From: Aliidiomarina haloalkalitolerans
Lineage (GTDB): Bacteria; Pseudomonadota; Gammaproteobacteria; Enterobacterales; Alteromonadaceae
Assembly: GCF_003987315.1 (NCBI RefSeq)
Contig: NZ_PIPI01000001.1
Location: forward strand, 1-64,000
Direction of reading: 5' to 3'
Length of the DNA: 64,000 nt
Made by a program: the position numbers and the translations under genes. This document shows positions 36,652 through 45,041 of this stretch, piece by piece (positions within the stretch are counted from its first letter, which is position 1; every line of letters starts with the position of its first letter). The notes below the pieces were generated by a model. The model searched no databases. It had not been told where the DNA came from and worked only from the letters and a program-made list of their open reading frames with translations.

Positions 36652-38007
36652 ATGCGACATCTTTGGCCAGAAACAAAAAAACTTGGCTTACTTACTGGCC
36701 CGATTTTAATCGCGCAATTAACCCAGATGATGATGGGTGTGGTCGACACCTTGATGTCAGGCCGAGTGGGGCCGACCGATCTAGCTGCGGTGGCTGTAGG
36801 CGGCGCGATCTGGATTCCGCTGACCTTGATCATTTTTGGTTTTGGTTTGTCCTTGGCGCCTGTCGTTTCGCATTGTGATGGTGCTGGTGACCGTTCCCAA
36901 CTCGGTCGCCACCTGCAACAGAATCTCTATACGTGTATCATTGCCGCGCTACTCACCGGCCTACTGATGTATTTAGCGCCGTCGGTGCTTGCCGTGATGG
37001 ACGTCGAGCCAGAATTTCGGCGCATGACCTTGGACTATTTGCACTATATTGTGTGGGGTTTACCAGCGTTTGTTCTGTATGTGGTGCTGCGCAACTTCTG
37101 TGAAGGCTTGTCGCATACCATGCCGTCGTTAGTGATTGGCGTTATTGGCCTGCTTATCAACATCCCTGCAAACTATGTCTTTATCTACGGCAAGCTCGGC
37201 ATGCCTGCATTGGGTGGCGCTGGTTCTGGCATTGCGTCGGCGCTTGTTCTGTGGGGGATGGCATTGAGCTTGTTGCTCTATGTGGTGTTGTCAAAGCGCT
37301 ATCGTCCAGTGATGCCGTTCCGTCGTTTTTATCCACCGAATTGGGACGACATGTGGCACTTCACCCGGATCGGTTTTCCAATTTCAATGTCGTTGTTTTT
37401 CGAAACTTCATTGTTTGCTGCGGTGGCGATTTTAATAGCACCATTAGGTGCGATTATGGTGTCAGGCCACCAGATTGCCTTAAACGTGTCGTCGATTGTG
37501 TATATGTTCCCACTCAGTTTAAGTATGGCGGTGACCTTGCGGGTTGGTTTTGCACTCGGTTCGCGGCAGCCGGACGATGCCATGAATGCCTATAAAGTGG
37601 CCATGCTGCTTGGCCTCAGTTTTGCGACGATTAATGGACTGGGCATGTGGCTGGGCGGACGTTGGTTAGCAAGTTTTTACACCGAAAACACGGAAATTAT
37701 TCAGTTGGCGGGGACTTTGCTTGGTTTAGCGGCGATTTTCACCATTTCCGACACCTTCCAAGCGATTTCGATTGGCGCACTGCGTGGTTATAAAGATACC
37801 CGCGCGGCGATGGTCGTCACGCTGATTGCCTATTGGCCGTTTGGCTTGACGGTGGGGATTATCTTGGCTTTGACCGATTTGATTGTGCCGCGCATGGGTG
37901 CAGCCGGCTTTTGGATTGGCTTTATTTCCGGCTTAAGTGTCGCGGCCGTGCTGTTGACCTTGCGCTTGTTCCGCGTCCACTCTGCTTGGGTGGCGAAACA
38001 TAATTAG
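36652..38007 (+). CDS. MATE family efflux transporter
   Basis: An inner-membrane antiporter of 451 residues with 12 predicted spans in two similar halves. The start, TKKLGLLTGPILIAQLTQMMMGVVDTLMSGRVG, is typical of NorM-like MATE proteins, which export drugs or dyes against Na+ or H+. Similarity to NorM (for example VLRNFCEGLSHTMPSLVIGVIGLL) is strong. It starts 32 bp after the desulfurase gene. Confidence 0.93.
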   Translation: MRHLWPETKKLGLLTGPILIAQLTQMMMGVVDTLMSGRVGPTDLAAVAVGGAIWIPLTLIIFGFGLSLAPVVSHCDGAGDRSQLGRHLQQNLYTCIIAALLTGLLMYLAPSVLAVMDVEPEFRRMTLDYLHYIVWGLPAFVLYVVLRNFCEGLSHTMPSLVIGVIGLLINIPANYVFIYGKLGMPALGGAGSGIASALVLWGMALSLLLYVVLSKRYRPVMPFRRFYPPNWDDMWHFTRIGFPISMSLFFETSLFAAVAILIAPLGAIMVSGHQIALNVSSIVYMFPLSLSMAVTLRVGFALGSRQPDDAMNAYKVAMLLGLSFATINGLGMWLGGRWLASFYTENTEIIQLAGTLLGLAAIFTISDTFQAISIGALRGYKDTRAAMVVTLIAYWPFGLTVGIILALTDLIVPRMGAAGFWIGFISGLSVAAVLLTLRLFRVHSAWVAKHN

Positions 38008-38179
38008 CAGCACGCTCTCACTGGCAGTGACTAACTGGCGGCTCTGAATGTTCATGATTCGAATGATTAAAGCCTAAATCGCTTTCATCCTGAAATTCCG
38101 TTGTTTAAACGCAATATTTATGGCCTTCTGAGGTGTACCCCGTATATTGAATTTTTGTTAAATCTACGGGTCAAGTTTC

Positions 38180-40708
38180 ATGCCACAAAATCGTCGTTCT
38201 CCTCTACGTTTATCTCCGCTGGTGCTCGCGCTCGCAGCGGCCTCTTGTGTGACAGTCGCAATTGCTGATGTCCCACTTGTGCAACCGGGTGCCCCAGGGC
38301 AGCCCAGTCGTCAAATCAGTGCTGAAGATGCAATTCAGCTGGTGTCTGCGCGGTTCACGACTGCCGACGTGAAGTTCATGCAAGACATGATTCCACATCA
38401 CCAGCAAGCGTTGGATATGACGGCTCTCCTTGCAGAACGAACCAGCAGTAATGCCATGGTCGAGTTGGCTTCGCGAATCGAGCGTACGCAAGTCGATGAA
38501 ATTGAATACATGACGCAATGGCTTGCAGAGCGCGGACAAACTGTGCCGAGTCGCGATTGGAGTGAACATACGGATCACGGTCATCATGGTCACCACGGAC
38601 ATCACGGTCATGAAGAGCACAGCGGCCATCAAATGATGGAAGGGATGGCAACGCCTGAGCAAATGGAGGCGTTAGCCGCGTCGACTGGGCCTGATTTCGA
38701 CCGGATGTTCCTTGAACTCATGATCAAACACCACGAAGGTGCATTGACCATGGTGGGTGATTTGTTACGTCATCGAGGTGCTGCGGAAGAAGCCGAGTTA
38801 TTTGAATTTGTCAATGAAGTTAAGAACGAGCAAGAAGCTGAAATAGGGCGAATGCTTGTTATGCTTGCTGGCTATTCGCCTGATCCACGGGCCGGCCTCG
38901 CCGCGGGGTTCCGTGATGCTGGTGAAGCCATTTGGAACATGGAATTACTTGCTGCCTTACCGAAGCCAACGGGCTTCTATGATCCAGAAAATCCAGCCGG
39001 CCTGCCTGCAAGCCGCTTACGTGAGCTTGCTAAAGCCGCTGAAGAAAATGATGCCGAGCGCACTGAAGCCGCTGCCGAAGCAAATACTGAAGGAGAAACG
39101 CCAACGCGTTCACGCGGTTCAAGCGATCGTCCGACGTTACTCGATTTCGCCAACACCGACATGGCATTCTCGGATAACACGCTTGTCGTGGGTAGCTATC
39201 ACGGCTTCAAAATTTATGACATTAGTCGTCATGGTGAACCCGAGCTCATCAGTGCCGTCGTTTGTCCGGGTGGCCAAGGTGACGTGTCAATCGTCGGTGA
39301 CTTACTGATTATGTCGGTTGAACAAGGCAGTGGTCGTTTAGATTGCGGATTACGTGGTGTCGCAGGGCAAGTGAGTGAAGAGCGCTTCCGCGGTCTGCGT
39401 ATTTTCGACATCAGTGACTTGACCATGCCGGTGCAAGTGGGCGCGGTGCAAACCTGCCGTGGTTCACACACCCACACGGTCGTTGCGAACGACGATAATC
39501 GTTTGATTGTTTATAACTCAGCAACCAGCTTTGTGCGTGAAGATGAAGAGCTCGAAGGCTGTCTGAATAAAGACCCATTCCGCGATGATCGCACAGCGTT
39601 GTTCCGCATCGATGTCATCGAGATTCCAATCGATCGCCCACAAGACTCACGCATTATTCATAGTCCAGCAGTTTTTGCGGACCCTAACACCGGTAACCTC
39701 GCAGGTCTATGGGAGCGTGGTGACCATGGTCCGGGTACGCAAACGACGAATGAAACGAATCATTGCCATGACATCACTGTATTCCCAGCAGCGAACCTCG
39801 CCGCCGGTGCGTGTTCAGGGAATGGTATTCTTTTTGATATCACGGACCCAGTGAATCCAGTGCGGATTGACGATGTGGTTGACCCAGGCTTTGCATATTG
39901 GCACTCAGCAACGTTCAGTAACGACGGTAGCAAAGTGATCTTCACGGATGAGTGGGGTGGTGGCACTCGTCCTCGTTGCCGTGCATCCGACCCGATGCAC
40001 TGGGGCGCCAATGCCATCTACGACATTGTCGACAATCAGCTCGTGTTCCGCAGCTATTACAAACTGCCAGCACCGCAAAGCGACACTGAAAACTGTGTTG
40101 CGCACAATGGTTCGCTCTTGCCGGTACCTGGTCGCGACGTCATGGTTCAAGCCTGGTATCAAGGTGGTGTCTCGGTGTTTGACTTCACGGATTCATCGAA
40201 CCCGTTTGAGATTGCGTATTTCGATCGCGGCCCTATTGATGAGAAAGCCTTGGTGACCGGTGGTTATTGGTCAACCTACTGGTATCGTGGCCTTGTTTAC
40301 GGTACTGAAATTGTCCGTGGTTTGGATGTTCTTGAGCTGGTACCGAGTGATTATATCAGCGCGAACGAGCTTGCTGCTGCCCGGTTGGTTGATAAGGGCA
40401 AGGAGTTTAATCCGCAGTTGCAAGAAACACTGAGCTGGCCGGCTGAACCAGTGATTGCACTCGCTTACAGAGACCAGCTGCAACGTTCTAACCGTCTTAG
40501 CGAAGCACAAGTGACGCAACTGACCAGCATGCTTGAAGAAACCGAGCAAGCGCTTGAGCGGGGTCGTCGTAATCGCGGATTATCTAATCGTCTGAATAGT
40601 ATGGCGGCGGACATGAAGCGTGAGGCAAATTCCCGTGAAGGAATTGATCGCCAGCGTTTGCACGGCCTTGGTGAGACACTCGAAGGGCTTGCTGCTCGCT
40701 TACGTTAA
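38180..40708 (+). CDS. Exported DUF305 - histidine-rich - LVIVD beta-propeller fusion protein
   Basis: The 842-residue product has a signal peptide (to about AIA-DVP, residue 30; a weak lipobox AASC at 20-23 is an alternative). It then has a DUF305 four-helix domain (50-235) with the paired histidines FMQDMIPHHQQALDM (H73/H74) and FLELMIKHHEGALTM (H184/H185). Between the two halves lies a histidine-rich insert, 12 His in residues 130-150. From about 320 to 760 repeated LVIVD-type blades occur (LVVGSYHGFKIYDISRHGEPELI, RGLRIFDISDLTMPVQV, VSVFDFTDSSNPFEIAYFD). A helical tail follows. DUF305 proteins are linked to copper or other metal stress in some bacteria; a periplasmic metal-binding or sensing role is inferred. 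Confidence 0.9.
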   Translation: MPQNRRSPLRLSPLVLALAAASCVTVAIADVPLVQPGAPGQPSRQISAEDAIQLVSARFTTADVKFMQDMIPHHQQALDMTALLAERTSSNAMVELASRIERTQVDEIEYMTQWLAERGQTVPSRDWSEHTDHGHHGHHGHHGHEEHSGHQMMEGMATPEQMEALAASTGPDFDRMFLELMIKHHEGALTMVGDLLRHRGAAEEAELFEFVNEVKNEQEAEIGRMLVMLAGYSPDPRAGLAAGFRDAGEAIWNMELLAALPKPTGFYDPENPAGLPASRLRELAKAAEENDAERTEAAAEANTEGETPTRSRGSSDRPTLLDFANTDMAFSDNTLVVGSYHGFKIYDISRHGEPELISAVVCPGGQGDVSIVGDLLIMSVEQGSGRLDCGLRGVAGQVSEERFRGLRIFDISDLTMPVQVGAVQTCRGSHTHTVVANDDNRLIVYNSATSFVREDEELEGCLNKDPFRDDRTALFRIDVIEIPIDRPQDSRIIHSPAVFADPNTGNLAGLWERGDHGPGTQTTNETNHCHDITVFPAANLAAGACSGNGILFDITDPVNPVRIDDVVDPGFAYWHSATFSNDGSKVIFTDEWGGGTRPRCRASDPMHWGANAIYDIVDNQLVFRSYYKLPAPQSDTENCVAHNGSLLPVPGRDVMVQAWYQGGVSVFDFTDSSNPFEIAYFDRGPIDEKALVTGGYWSTYWYRGLVYGTEIVRGLDVLELVPSDYISANELAAARLVDKGKEFNPQLQETLSWPAEPVIALAYRDQLQRSNRLSEAQVTQLTSMLEETEQALERGRRNRGLSNRLNSMAADMKREANSREGIDRQRLHGLGETLEGLAARLR

Positions 40709-40714
40709 TCACTA

Positions 40715-40735
40715 GCGCGGTGCGATGCACCGCGT
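40715..40735 (+). terminator. Hairpin directly after the DUF305 fusion gene
   Basis: CGCGGTGC-GAT-GCACCGCG at 40716-40734 is a perfect 8-bp stem, followed by TTGACTTTTCTT. It may terminate weakly; a better terminator lies about 50 bp on. Confidence 0.65.
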
Positions 40736-40768
40736 TGACTTTTCTTACTCTAAAAAATGCTGGGCAAT

Positions 40769-40805
40769 GCCCTAATGCTTGTCAGATAGGCATTAGGGCT
40801 TTAAT
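40769..40805 (+). terminator. Terminator-like hairpin upstream of the hipBST module
   Basis: GCCCTAATGC (40769-40778) pairs perfectly with GCATTAGGGC (40790-40799) across an 11-base loop, followed by TTTAATCACTTTT. It insulates the downstream module. Confidence 0.8.
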
Positions 40806-40927
40806 CACTTTTAACGGAGTTAAACTGCCGAATTTGTAACGAAGTGCGCAATAGTTATTTAAATCATGCAAAAAAGGTATCTCAGTAACAATTAAAGTTA
40901 AAAATTGTCTTTAGCTTACCAATTCGT

Positions 40928-40949
40928 GTATATTTTATACATATATGTA
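40928..40949 (+). promoter_or_regulatory. Palindromic operator candidate upstream of hipB
   Basis: GTATA-TTT-TATAC (40928-40940) overlaps the perfect palindrome TACATATATGTA (40938-40949), 16 bases before the hipB ATG. HipB-type antitoxins dimerise and repress their own operon through palindromes near the promoter, so this AT-rich pair is the likely binding and promoter region. It does not match the E. coli HipB box. Confidence 0.55.
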
Positions 40950-40964
40950 ATTGGAGTGCTTTTT

Positions 40965-41282
40965 ATGAGTCGGTTAATCGACGTAAACGAGAATATTGAG
41001 CACGCGCTTGAACAGTTGAAAATAGCGGTGCAAGACGCGATTAGGCATAGTGCGACGTCTGCCGATAGGCCGTTTACACATATTGACGATATCTCTGAGT
41101 TGGTCGCTGTTTATCGAAAAGAGCATGGCTTGAGCAAAGGCGATTTTACTTTAATGGCTGGCGTGACACCGCACACCATGCGTCGTTTTGAGAACGAGCC
41201 TACATCGATGCGCGTGGATACCTTGATGAGCATCCTCCAGTCTTTTGGCATGACACTCTACGCGGGGCCGATCGATGAATAA
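40965..41282 (+). CDS. hipB: HipB-like DNA-binding protein of a tripartite HipBST module
   Basis: From ATG 40965 (TTGGAGTG upstream) the 105-residue product has a helical N-terminus (NENIEHALEQLKIAVQDAIRHS) and a helix-turn-helix of the Xre/HipB type from about residue 44. The latter reads VAVYRKEHGLSKGDFTLMAGVTPHTMRRFENEPTSMRVDTLMSILQSFGMTLY. An upstream in-frame extension to 40905 lacks a ribosome site. It probably represses the operon and bridges HipS and HipT. Its last 8 bases overlap the next gene. Confidence 0.85.
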   Translation: MSRLIDVNENIEHALEQLKIAVQDAIRHSATSADRPFTHIDDISELVAVYRKEHGLSKGDFTLMAGVTPHTMRRFENEPTSMRVDTLMSILQSFGMTLYAGPIDE

Positions 41283-41625
41283 GATCAGACGTGAACGAGT
41301 CGGCTTCGTGTGGGCGAATGGACGTCTGGCTGGTACTTTAAGCGAAGTCAGCGATGGCTTGCGGTTTGAATACCAGTTTCAATACGACCAAAATTACCTC
41401 CTGAATGGCAGTCCAATTGGCCATCATTTCCCACTCCAAGAGCAGCCTTTTGTATCTGATGTATTACCGCCATTCTTTGAAAACCTGACAAGTGAAGGTT
41501 GGATACGACGCTATCAAAGCGCAAAAGCCCGAACTGACAAGCAAGACTCGTTTGGCCTTTTGTTAGCAAACGGGCGCGACCTGATTGGCGCTGTCAGTGT
41601 CACTCCGCAGCCAAAGGAGGCGTGA
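41275..41625 (+). CDS. hipS: HipS-like antitoxin, free-standing HipA N-terminal subdomain
   Basis: The 116-residue product corresponds to the N-terminal subdomain 1 of HipA: GFVWANGRLAGTLSEVSDGLRFEYQFQYDQN then PIGHHFPLQEQPFVSDVLPPFFENLTSEGWIR, ending NGRDLIGAVSVTP. In ordinary HipA this is fused to the kinase. In HipBST systems it is a separate protein that acts as the antitoxin against HipT. It overlaps hipB by 8 bp and the hipT start by one base (TGATG). The frame contains no frameshift-like remnant, and hipT has its own perfect ribosome site, so the split looks natural. Confidence 0.85.
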   Translation: MNKIRRERVGFVWANGRLAGTLSEVSDGLRFEYQFQYDQNYLLNGSPIGHHFPLQEQPFVSDVLPPFFENLTSEGWIRRYQSAKARTDKQDSFGLLLANGRDLIGAVSVTPQPKEA

Positions 41626-42635
41626 TGGGTATTTGCCTCGGAACGCTCAAACCGACCGCCGATTCGCAATTAACCGAAGGCTTTAGCAGGCGGTTCGTTA
41701 AATCGATGTTTGGATTGCCATCGCTGCCGGTTGGCGGTTTAACCATTGCGATGACTGCAAGTGAGTTCGAACGTCAAGCGGGACCTTATCTTGAGGGGCA
41801 ATCGATTTCTGGCGTGCAGCGAAAAGTGATGGTGCGACTTGAGGGGAATAAGCTTGTACCCGCTCAAGGCAATGGCGATTACATTTTAAAGCCGACGCCA
41901 CCAACTATCTCTCATTTGCCAGAAAATGAACATGCGATGATGAACCTTGCTCGTGCGGTGGGCTTACACGCACCGGATTGTGCGGTGATTCCCTTTGAGG
42001 ACGGAGAGTTTGGTTATATTACCAAACGATTTGACAAGCTTGCGGATGGGCAACGTCTTTTCGTTGAAGACGCAGCTTCACTGTGTCAGGCCCATTCATC
42101 GAACAAAGGCGACCATGACATGTGGTCATACGAATTGGCGATTCGAATCATGTATGAAGCAGCGGGTCGAAAAGCCCCGGTTATCATGAAAGGACTGCAG
42201 CAAGTTCTGTTCGCGTACTTGGTGGGCAATAATGATTTGCACCTAAAAAACTTCGCGATGTACCGCAAGCCGAACTCAGCCAGCACCACGATGTTCGACT
42301 TTACTCCAATGTATGATGTGCTATCGGTTTTCCCGTACCCCGAATACAATCTTGCAGATTACCTGACGTTGTCACTCAACGAAGCAGAACGAGCGGGGAC
42401 TTTCTCGCCGGAATATGAGCACTTCGGTTATTACACCAAACAAGATTTTGTTGCTCTTGGCCAAACGCTCGGTTTGAACGAGAAGGCGGCGACAGCGTTT
42501 GTGACCGTATTGACCGACAAGGTTGAAAAACACCTCAAACCAATTGTCCAAGCTTCGCTGATGCCAGAACCAATGCAAAGGGTCATCATGGAAGAGATTG
42601 AAAACCGAATTGCTTGCTTACGACGAGCGCTTTAA
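41625..42635 (+). CDS. hipT: HipT-like serine/threonine kinase toxin
   Basis: The 336-residue product (ATG at 41625, after AAGGAGG four bases upstream) is the HipA C-terminal kinase without subdomain 1. LEGQSISGVQRKVMVRL contains the SIS motif (S60/S62), placed like the paired autophosphorylated serines of E. coli HipT. Catalytic motifs are GNNDLHLKNFAM (general base Asp and Mg-binding Asn) and FDFTPMYDVLSV (DFG equivalent). Known HipT phosphorylates tryptophanyl-tRNA synthetase; HipA targets GltX. The target here is not known. A GTG at 41622 is a less likely start. The histidine operon terminates toward it from the right. Confidence 0.9.
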   Translation: MGICLGTLKPTADSQLTEGFSRRFVKSMFGLPSLPVGGLTIAMTASEFERQAGPYLEGQSISGVQRKVMVRLEGNKLVPAQGNGDYILKPTPPTISHLPENEHAMMNLARAVGLHAPDCAVIPFEDGEFGYITKRFDKLADGQRLFVEDAASLCQAHSSNKGDHDMWSYELAIRIMYEAAGRKAPVIMKGLQQVLFAYLVGNNDLHLKNFAMYRKPNSASTTMFDFTPMYDVLSVFPYPEYNLADYLTLSLNEAERAGTFSPEYEHFGYYTKQDFVALGQTLGLNEKAATAFVTVLTDKVEKHLKPIVQASLMPEPMQRVIMEEIENRIACLRRAL

Positions 42636-42714
42636 ACCCGCTTACGATGCAATCACGATTCGATTTTCTAATCGTTTACCTTTAACCCAAGTCCATAGAA
42701 GGAAGCGCGCAGCG

Positions 42715-43344
42715 CTATTTTTTGCGTGCGCGCAAGACGTCGATGACATCACTGAGCTGTAAGTCGCGGGCTTGCAACACCACAGTTAAGTGGTAGAGCA
42801 AATCAGCGCTTTCGTTGAGCAGGGCGTCGTCGTCTTGGGCAACGGCGGCGAGCGCCACTTCGACACCTTCTTCACCGACTTTTTGTGCACAGCGGCGAAT
42901 ACCGCTCGCGAGTAGCTCGGCGGTGTAGCTGCTGCCCGCATCACCGTTGGCGAGTTCTGCTTTGCGCTGTTTGACGGTGTTCTCCAGCTCGATCAATTCA
43001 CTGATGGCTGGGAACTCCGGCGGTAACCAACAGCTTTCAGTGCCTAAGTGGCAAGTTGGGCCGTGTGGCTTGGCCAACACCAACAGTGAGTCCTGATCGC
43101 AATCAGCAGTGACGGATACCAGCTCCAGCACGTGTCCTGAGCTTTCCCCTTTGGTCCACAAGCGCTGCTTACTGCGGCTGAAGAAAGTAACTTGACCGCT
43201 CTGCATGGTATGGGTCAGCGCTTCACGGTTCATGTAGCCCTGCATGAGGACACGGCCGCTGATGCTGTCTTGCACTATTGCGGGCAAAAGGTCTTCCATT
43301 TTTTGCCAAGCGAGTTGGTCGAGGTTTTTACCATCAACAATCAT
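42715..43344 (-). CDS. hisIE: HisIE, phosphoribosyl-AMP cyclohydrolase/phosphoribosyl-ATP pyrophosphatase
   Basis: Bifunctional enzyme of steps 2 and 3 of histidine synthesis. Residues 1-115 are the cyclohydrolase (VLMQGYMNREAL, FFSRSKQRLWTKGESSGHVL, ADCDQDSLLVL, with metal-binding Cys and Asp residues). Residues about 118-209 are the pyrophosphohydrolase (YTAELLASGIRRCAQKVGEEGVEVALAAV and NESADLLYHLTVVL, a MazG-like acidic helix set). AAGGGA precedes the ATG. It is the last gene of the his operon, but here it is separated from hisF by 204 bp filled with repeats instead of overlapping it as in E. coli. Confidence 0.96.
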   Translation of the reverse strand: MIVDGKNLDQLAWQKMEDLLPAIVQDSISGRVLMQGYMNREALTHTMQSGQVTFFSRSKQRLWTKGESSGHVLELVSVTADCDQDSLLVLAKPHGPTCHLGTESCWLPPEFPAISELIELENTVKQRKAELANGDAGSSYTAELLASGIRRCAQKVGEEGVEVALAAVAQDDDALLNESADLLYHLTVVLQARDLQLSDVIDVLRARKK

Positions 43345-43404
43345 GTTGGTTCCCTTCTAAAATGAATTCTGTTCAGGTTAGGCCTGCTATAAAGTGAATA
43401 TTAT

Positions 43405-43436
43405 TCATGTTGAGCCTAACTCATGTTGAGCCTAAC
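43405..43436. repeat. 16-bp tandem repeat in the hisF-hisIE gap
   Basis: TCATGTTGAGCCTAAC occurs twice in a row (43405-43420 and 43421-43436). Weaker relatives (GAGCCTGATTGTG and so on) follow to about 43470. Confidence 0.9.
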
Positions 43437-43477
43437 TAAGTGTGACTGAGCCTGATTGTGCCGAGCGAATCGCCTTA

Positions 43478-43561
43478 GGCTGAATCCCCTAAGGCCGAAT
43501 CCCCTATGGCCTAATACCCTAAGGCCTAATACCCTAAGGCCTAATACCCTAAGGCCTAATA
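43478..43561. repeat. 15-bp tandem repeat reaching into the end of hisF
   Basis: Five units of GGCCTAATACCCTAA or close variants start at 43478, 43493, 43508, 43523 and 43538. A partial sixth runs from 43553. The last three are identical. On the minus strand the partial unit provides the last two sense codons of hisF (Arg-Pro), and the next unit provides its stop codon. Confidence 0.95.
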
Positions 43562-44322
43562 ATTACGCCCGCGCTACGCAGTTCTGTTTTTAAGTCCCGT
43601 ATGGCAATGACACCTTTATGAAAAACCGATGCCGCGAGCGCACCGTCGACGTTGGCGTGTTGAAACACCTCGATAAAATGTTCAACCGCACCGGCACCGC
43701 CAGAGGCGATGAGTGGCACATTGCAGGCTGCGCGAATCGCTTTTAACTGTTGAATGTCATAGCCATTGCGCACGCCGTCTTGATTCATACAGTTCAGCAC
43801 GATTTCACCGGCACCGCGCGCGATCACCTCTTGCACCCAATCGGCGGTTTGCCAGCTGGTTTTCTGCGTGCGAGTCTCGTCACCAGTGAATTGATAGACG
43901 TCGTAGGTGCCGGTCTCTTGGTTATAAAAGCTGTCAATACCAATGACAACGCACTGCTGTCCAAACTCAGAAACCAGTTCGTTAATTAGCTCAGGGCGGC
44001 GCAGAGCCGGTGAATTGACCGAGATTTTATCCGCGCCCATGGCCAGAATTTCGCGCGCTTGCTCGATACTTTGAATACCGCCAGCGACCGCAAAAGGGAT
44101 ATTAATCACTTCGGCAACGCGGCTGACCCAGGACTTGTCGACCACGCGACCATCGGACGATGCGGTGATGTCGTAAAAGACTAATTCATCAGCACCTTCT
44201 TCGGCGTAGCGTTTCGCCAGAGGCACAATGTCTCCAACAATTTCGTGGTTACGGAACTGCACGCCTTTAACGACTTGGCCGTCACGGACGTCGAGGCACG
44301 GAATTATGCGTTTTGCCAGCAT
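43549..44322 (-). CDS. hisF: HisF, imidazole glycerol phosphate synthase cyclase subunit
   Basis: With HisH it forms IGP and AICAR. The ATG at 44322 follows CCGGAGG and gives 257 residues starting [20 protein letters not shown]; catalytic Asp11 is visible and the second acid is in VIGIDSFY. The (beta/alpha)8 phosphate sites [12 protein letters not shown] and [11 protein letters not shown] are present. The frame runs 66 bases further upstream, inside hisA, but without family similarity. It overlaps hisA by 19 bp. Its 3' end is built from the tandem repeat described above. Confidence 0.97.
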   Translation of the reverse strand: MLAKRIIPCLDVRDGQVVKGVQFRNHEIVGDIVPLAKRYAEEGADELVFYDITASSDGRVVDKSWVSRVAEVINIPFAVAGGIQSIEQAREILAMGADKISVNSPALRRPELINELVSEFGQQCVVIGIDSFYNQETGTYDVYQFTGDETRTQKTSWQTADWVQEVIARGAGEIVLNCMNQDGVRNGYDIQQLKAIRAACNVPLIASGGAGAVEHFIEVFQHANVDGALAASVFHKGVIAIRDLKTELRSAGVIIRP

Positions 44323-45041
44323 GTGAGTGCCTCCGGTAAGGTGAATTGGCCGGTCAGCAGCGATTTGCCGAGAATGACACTGTCGCAATTGGCGCTTTTT
44401 AATGTTTCCAGCTCAGCTAAGCTAGCAACACCGCCGGACGCTTGCCAGATAATGCTCGGATAGGCGCGTTTGAGATCGCGGTAAAGCTCGACATTGCTAC
44501 CCGCTAAGGTGCCGTCGCGGCTGATATCGGTGCAAAGTACATGCTTCAAACCACGTACTTGGTAGCGGTCGAGCACGTCTTCTAGACGAACTTCACTGGT
44601 GCTTTGCCAGCCATGGGTGGCGAGCCAGCGGTTGCCTTGCTGGTCAATATTGATATCAAGCGCTAAGACAATCGCTTCCGGGCCAAACTCGTCAAGCCAA
44701 CCTAAGACTTCGTCAACAGCAGTGACGGCTTTCGAGCCAATCACAGCGCGTTGAACACCAGCGGCTAGTAGGTTAGCGACGTCGTCGCGGCTGCGAATAC
44801 CGCCGCCAGTTTGAATCGGTAAGCCAGTCACGGTGACAATTTCAGTGAGTAAGTTCAGCTGGCGTTTACTAGTATCGCGGGCGCCGTCGAGGTCGACTAA
44901 ATGAAGAAATTCTGCGCCTTCATCACGATACTGCAGTGCAACAGCCACCGGATTGCTGTTGTACGTGGTTTGCTGGTTAAAGTCACCTTTGAGCAGGCGA
45001 ACGACGTTACCGTCAATTAAATCGAGAGCTGGAATTAGCAT
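44304..45041 (-). CDS. hisA: HisA, ProFAR isomerase
   Basis: A 245-residue (beta/alpha)8 isomerase. [21 protein letters not shown] holds the catalytic Asp7; the other motifs include [17 protein letters not shown] and [12 protein letters not shown], with [12 protein letters not shown] near the end. It overlaps hisH by 7 bp and hisF by 19 bp. Confidence 0.97.
   Translation of the reverse strand: MLIPALDLIDGNVVRLLKGDFNQQTTYNSNPVAVALQYRDEGAEFLHLVDLDGARDTSKRQLNLLTEIVTVTGLPIQTGGGIRSRDDVANLLAAGVQRAVIGSKAVTAVDEVLGWLDEFGPEAIVLALDINIDQQGNRWLATHGWQSTSEVRLEDVLDRYQVRGLKHVLCTDISRDGTLAGSNVELYRDLKRAYPSIIWQASGGVASLAELETLKSANCDSVILGKSLLTGQFTLPEALTCWQNA

Noticed and set aside
41275-42635. hipS and hipT as a broken hipA pseudogene
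   Set aside because: Each frame is intact. hipT has its own perfect AAGGAGG site and the split occurs exactly where HipS and HipT divide in known HipBST systems.
43345-43561. CRISPR-like array in the his operon
   Set aside because: The 15- and 16-bp units are directly adjacent with no unique spacers, and no cas genes are present. It is a simple tandem repeat.
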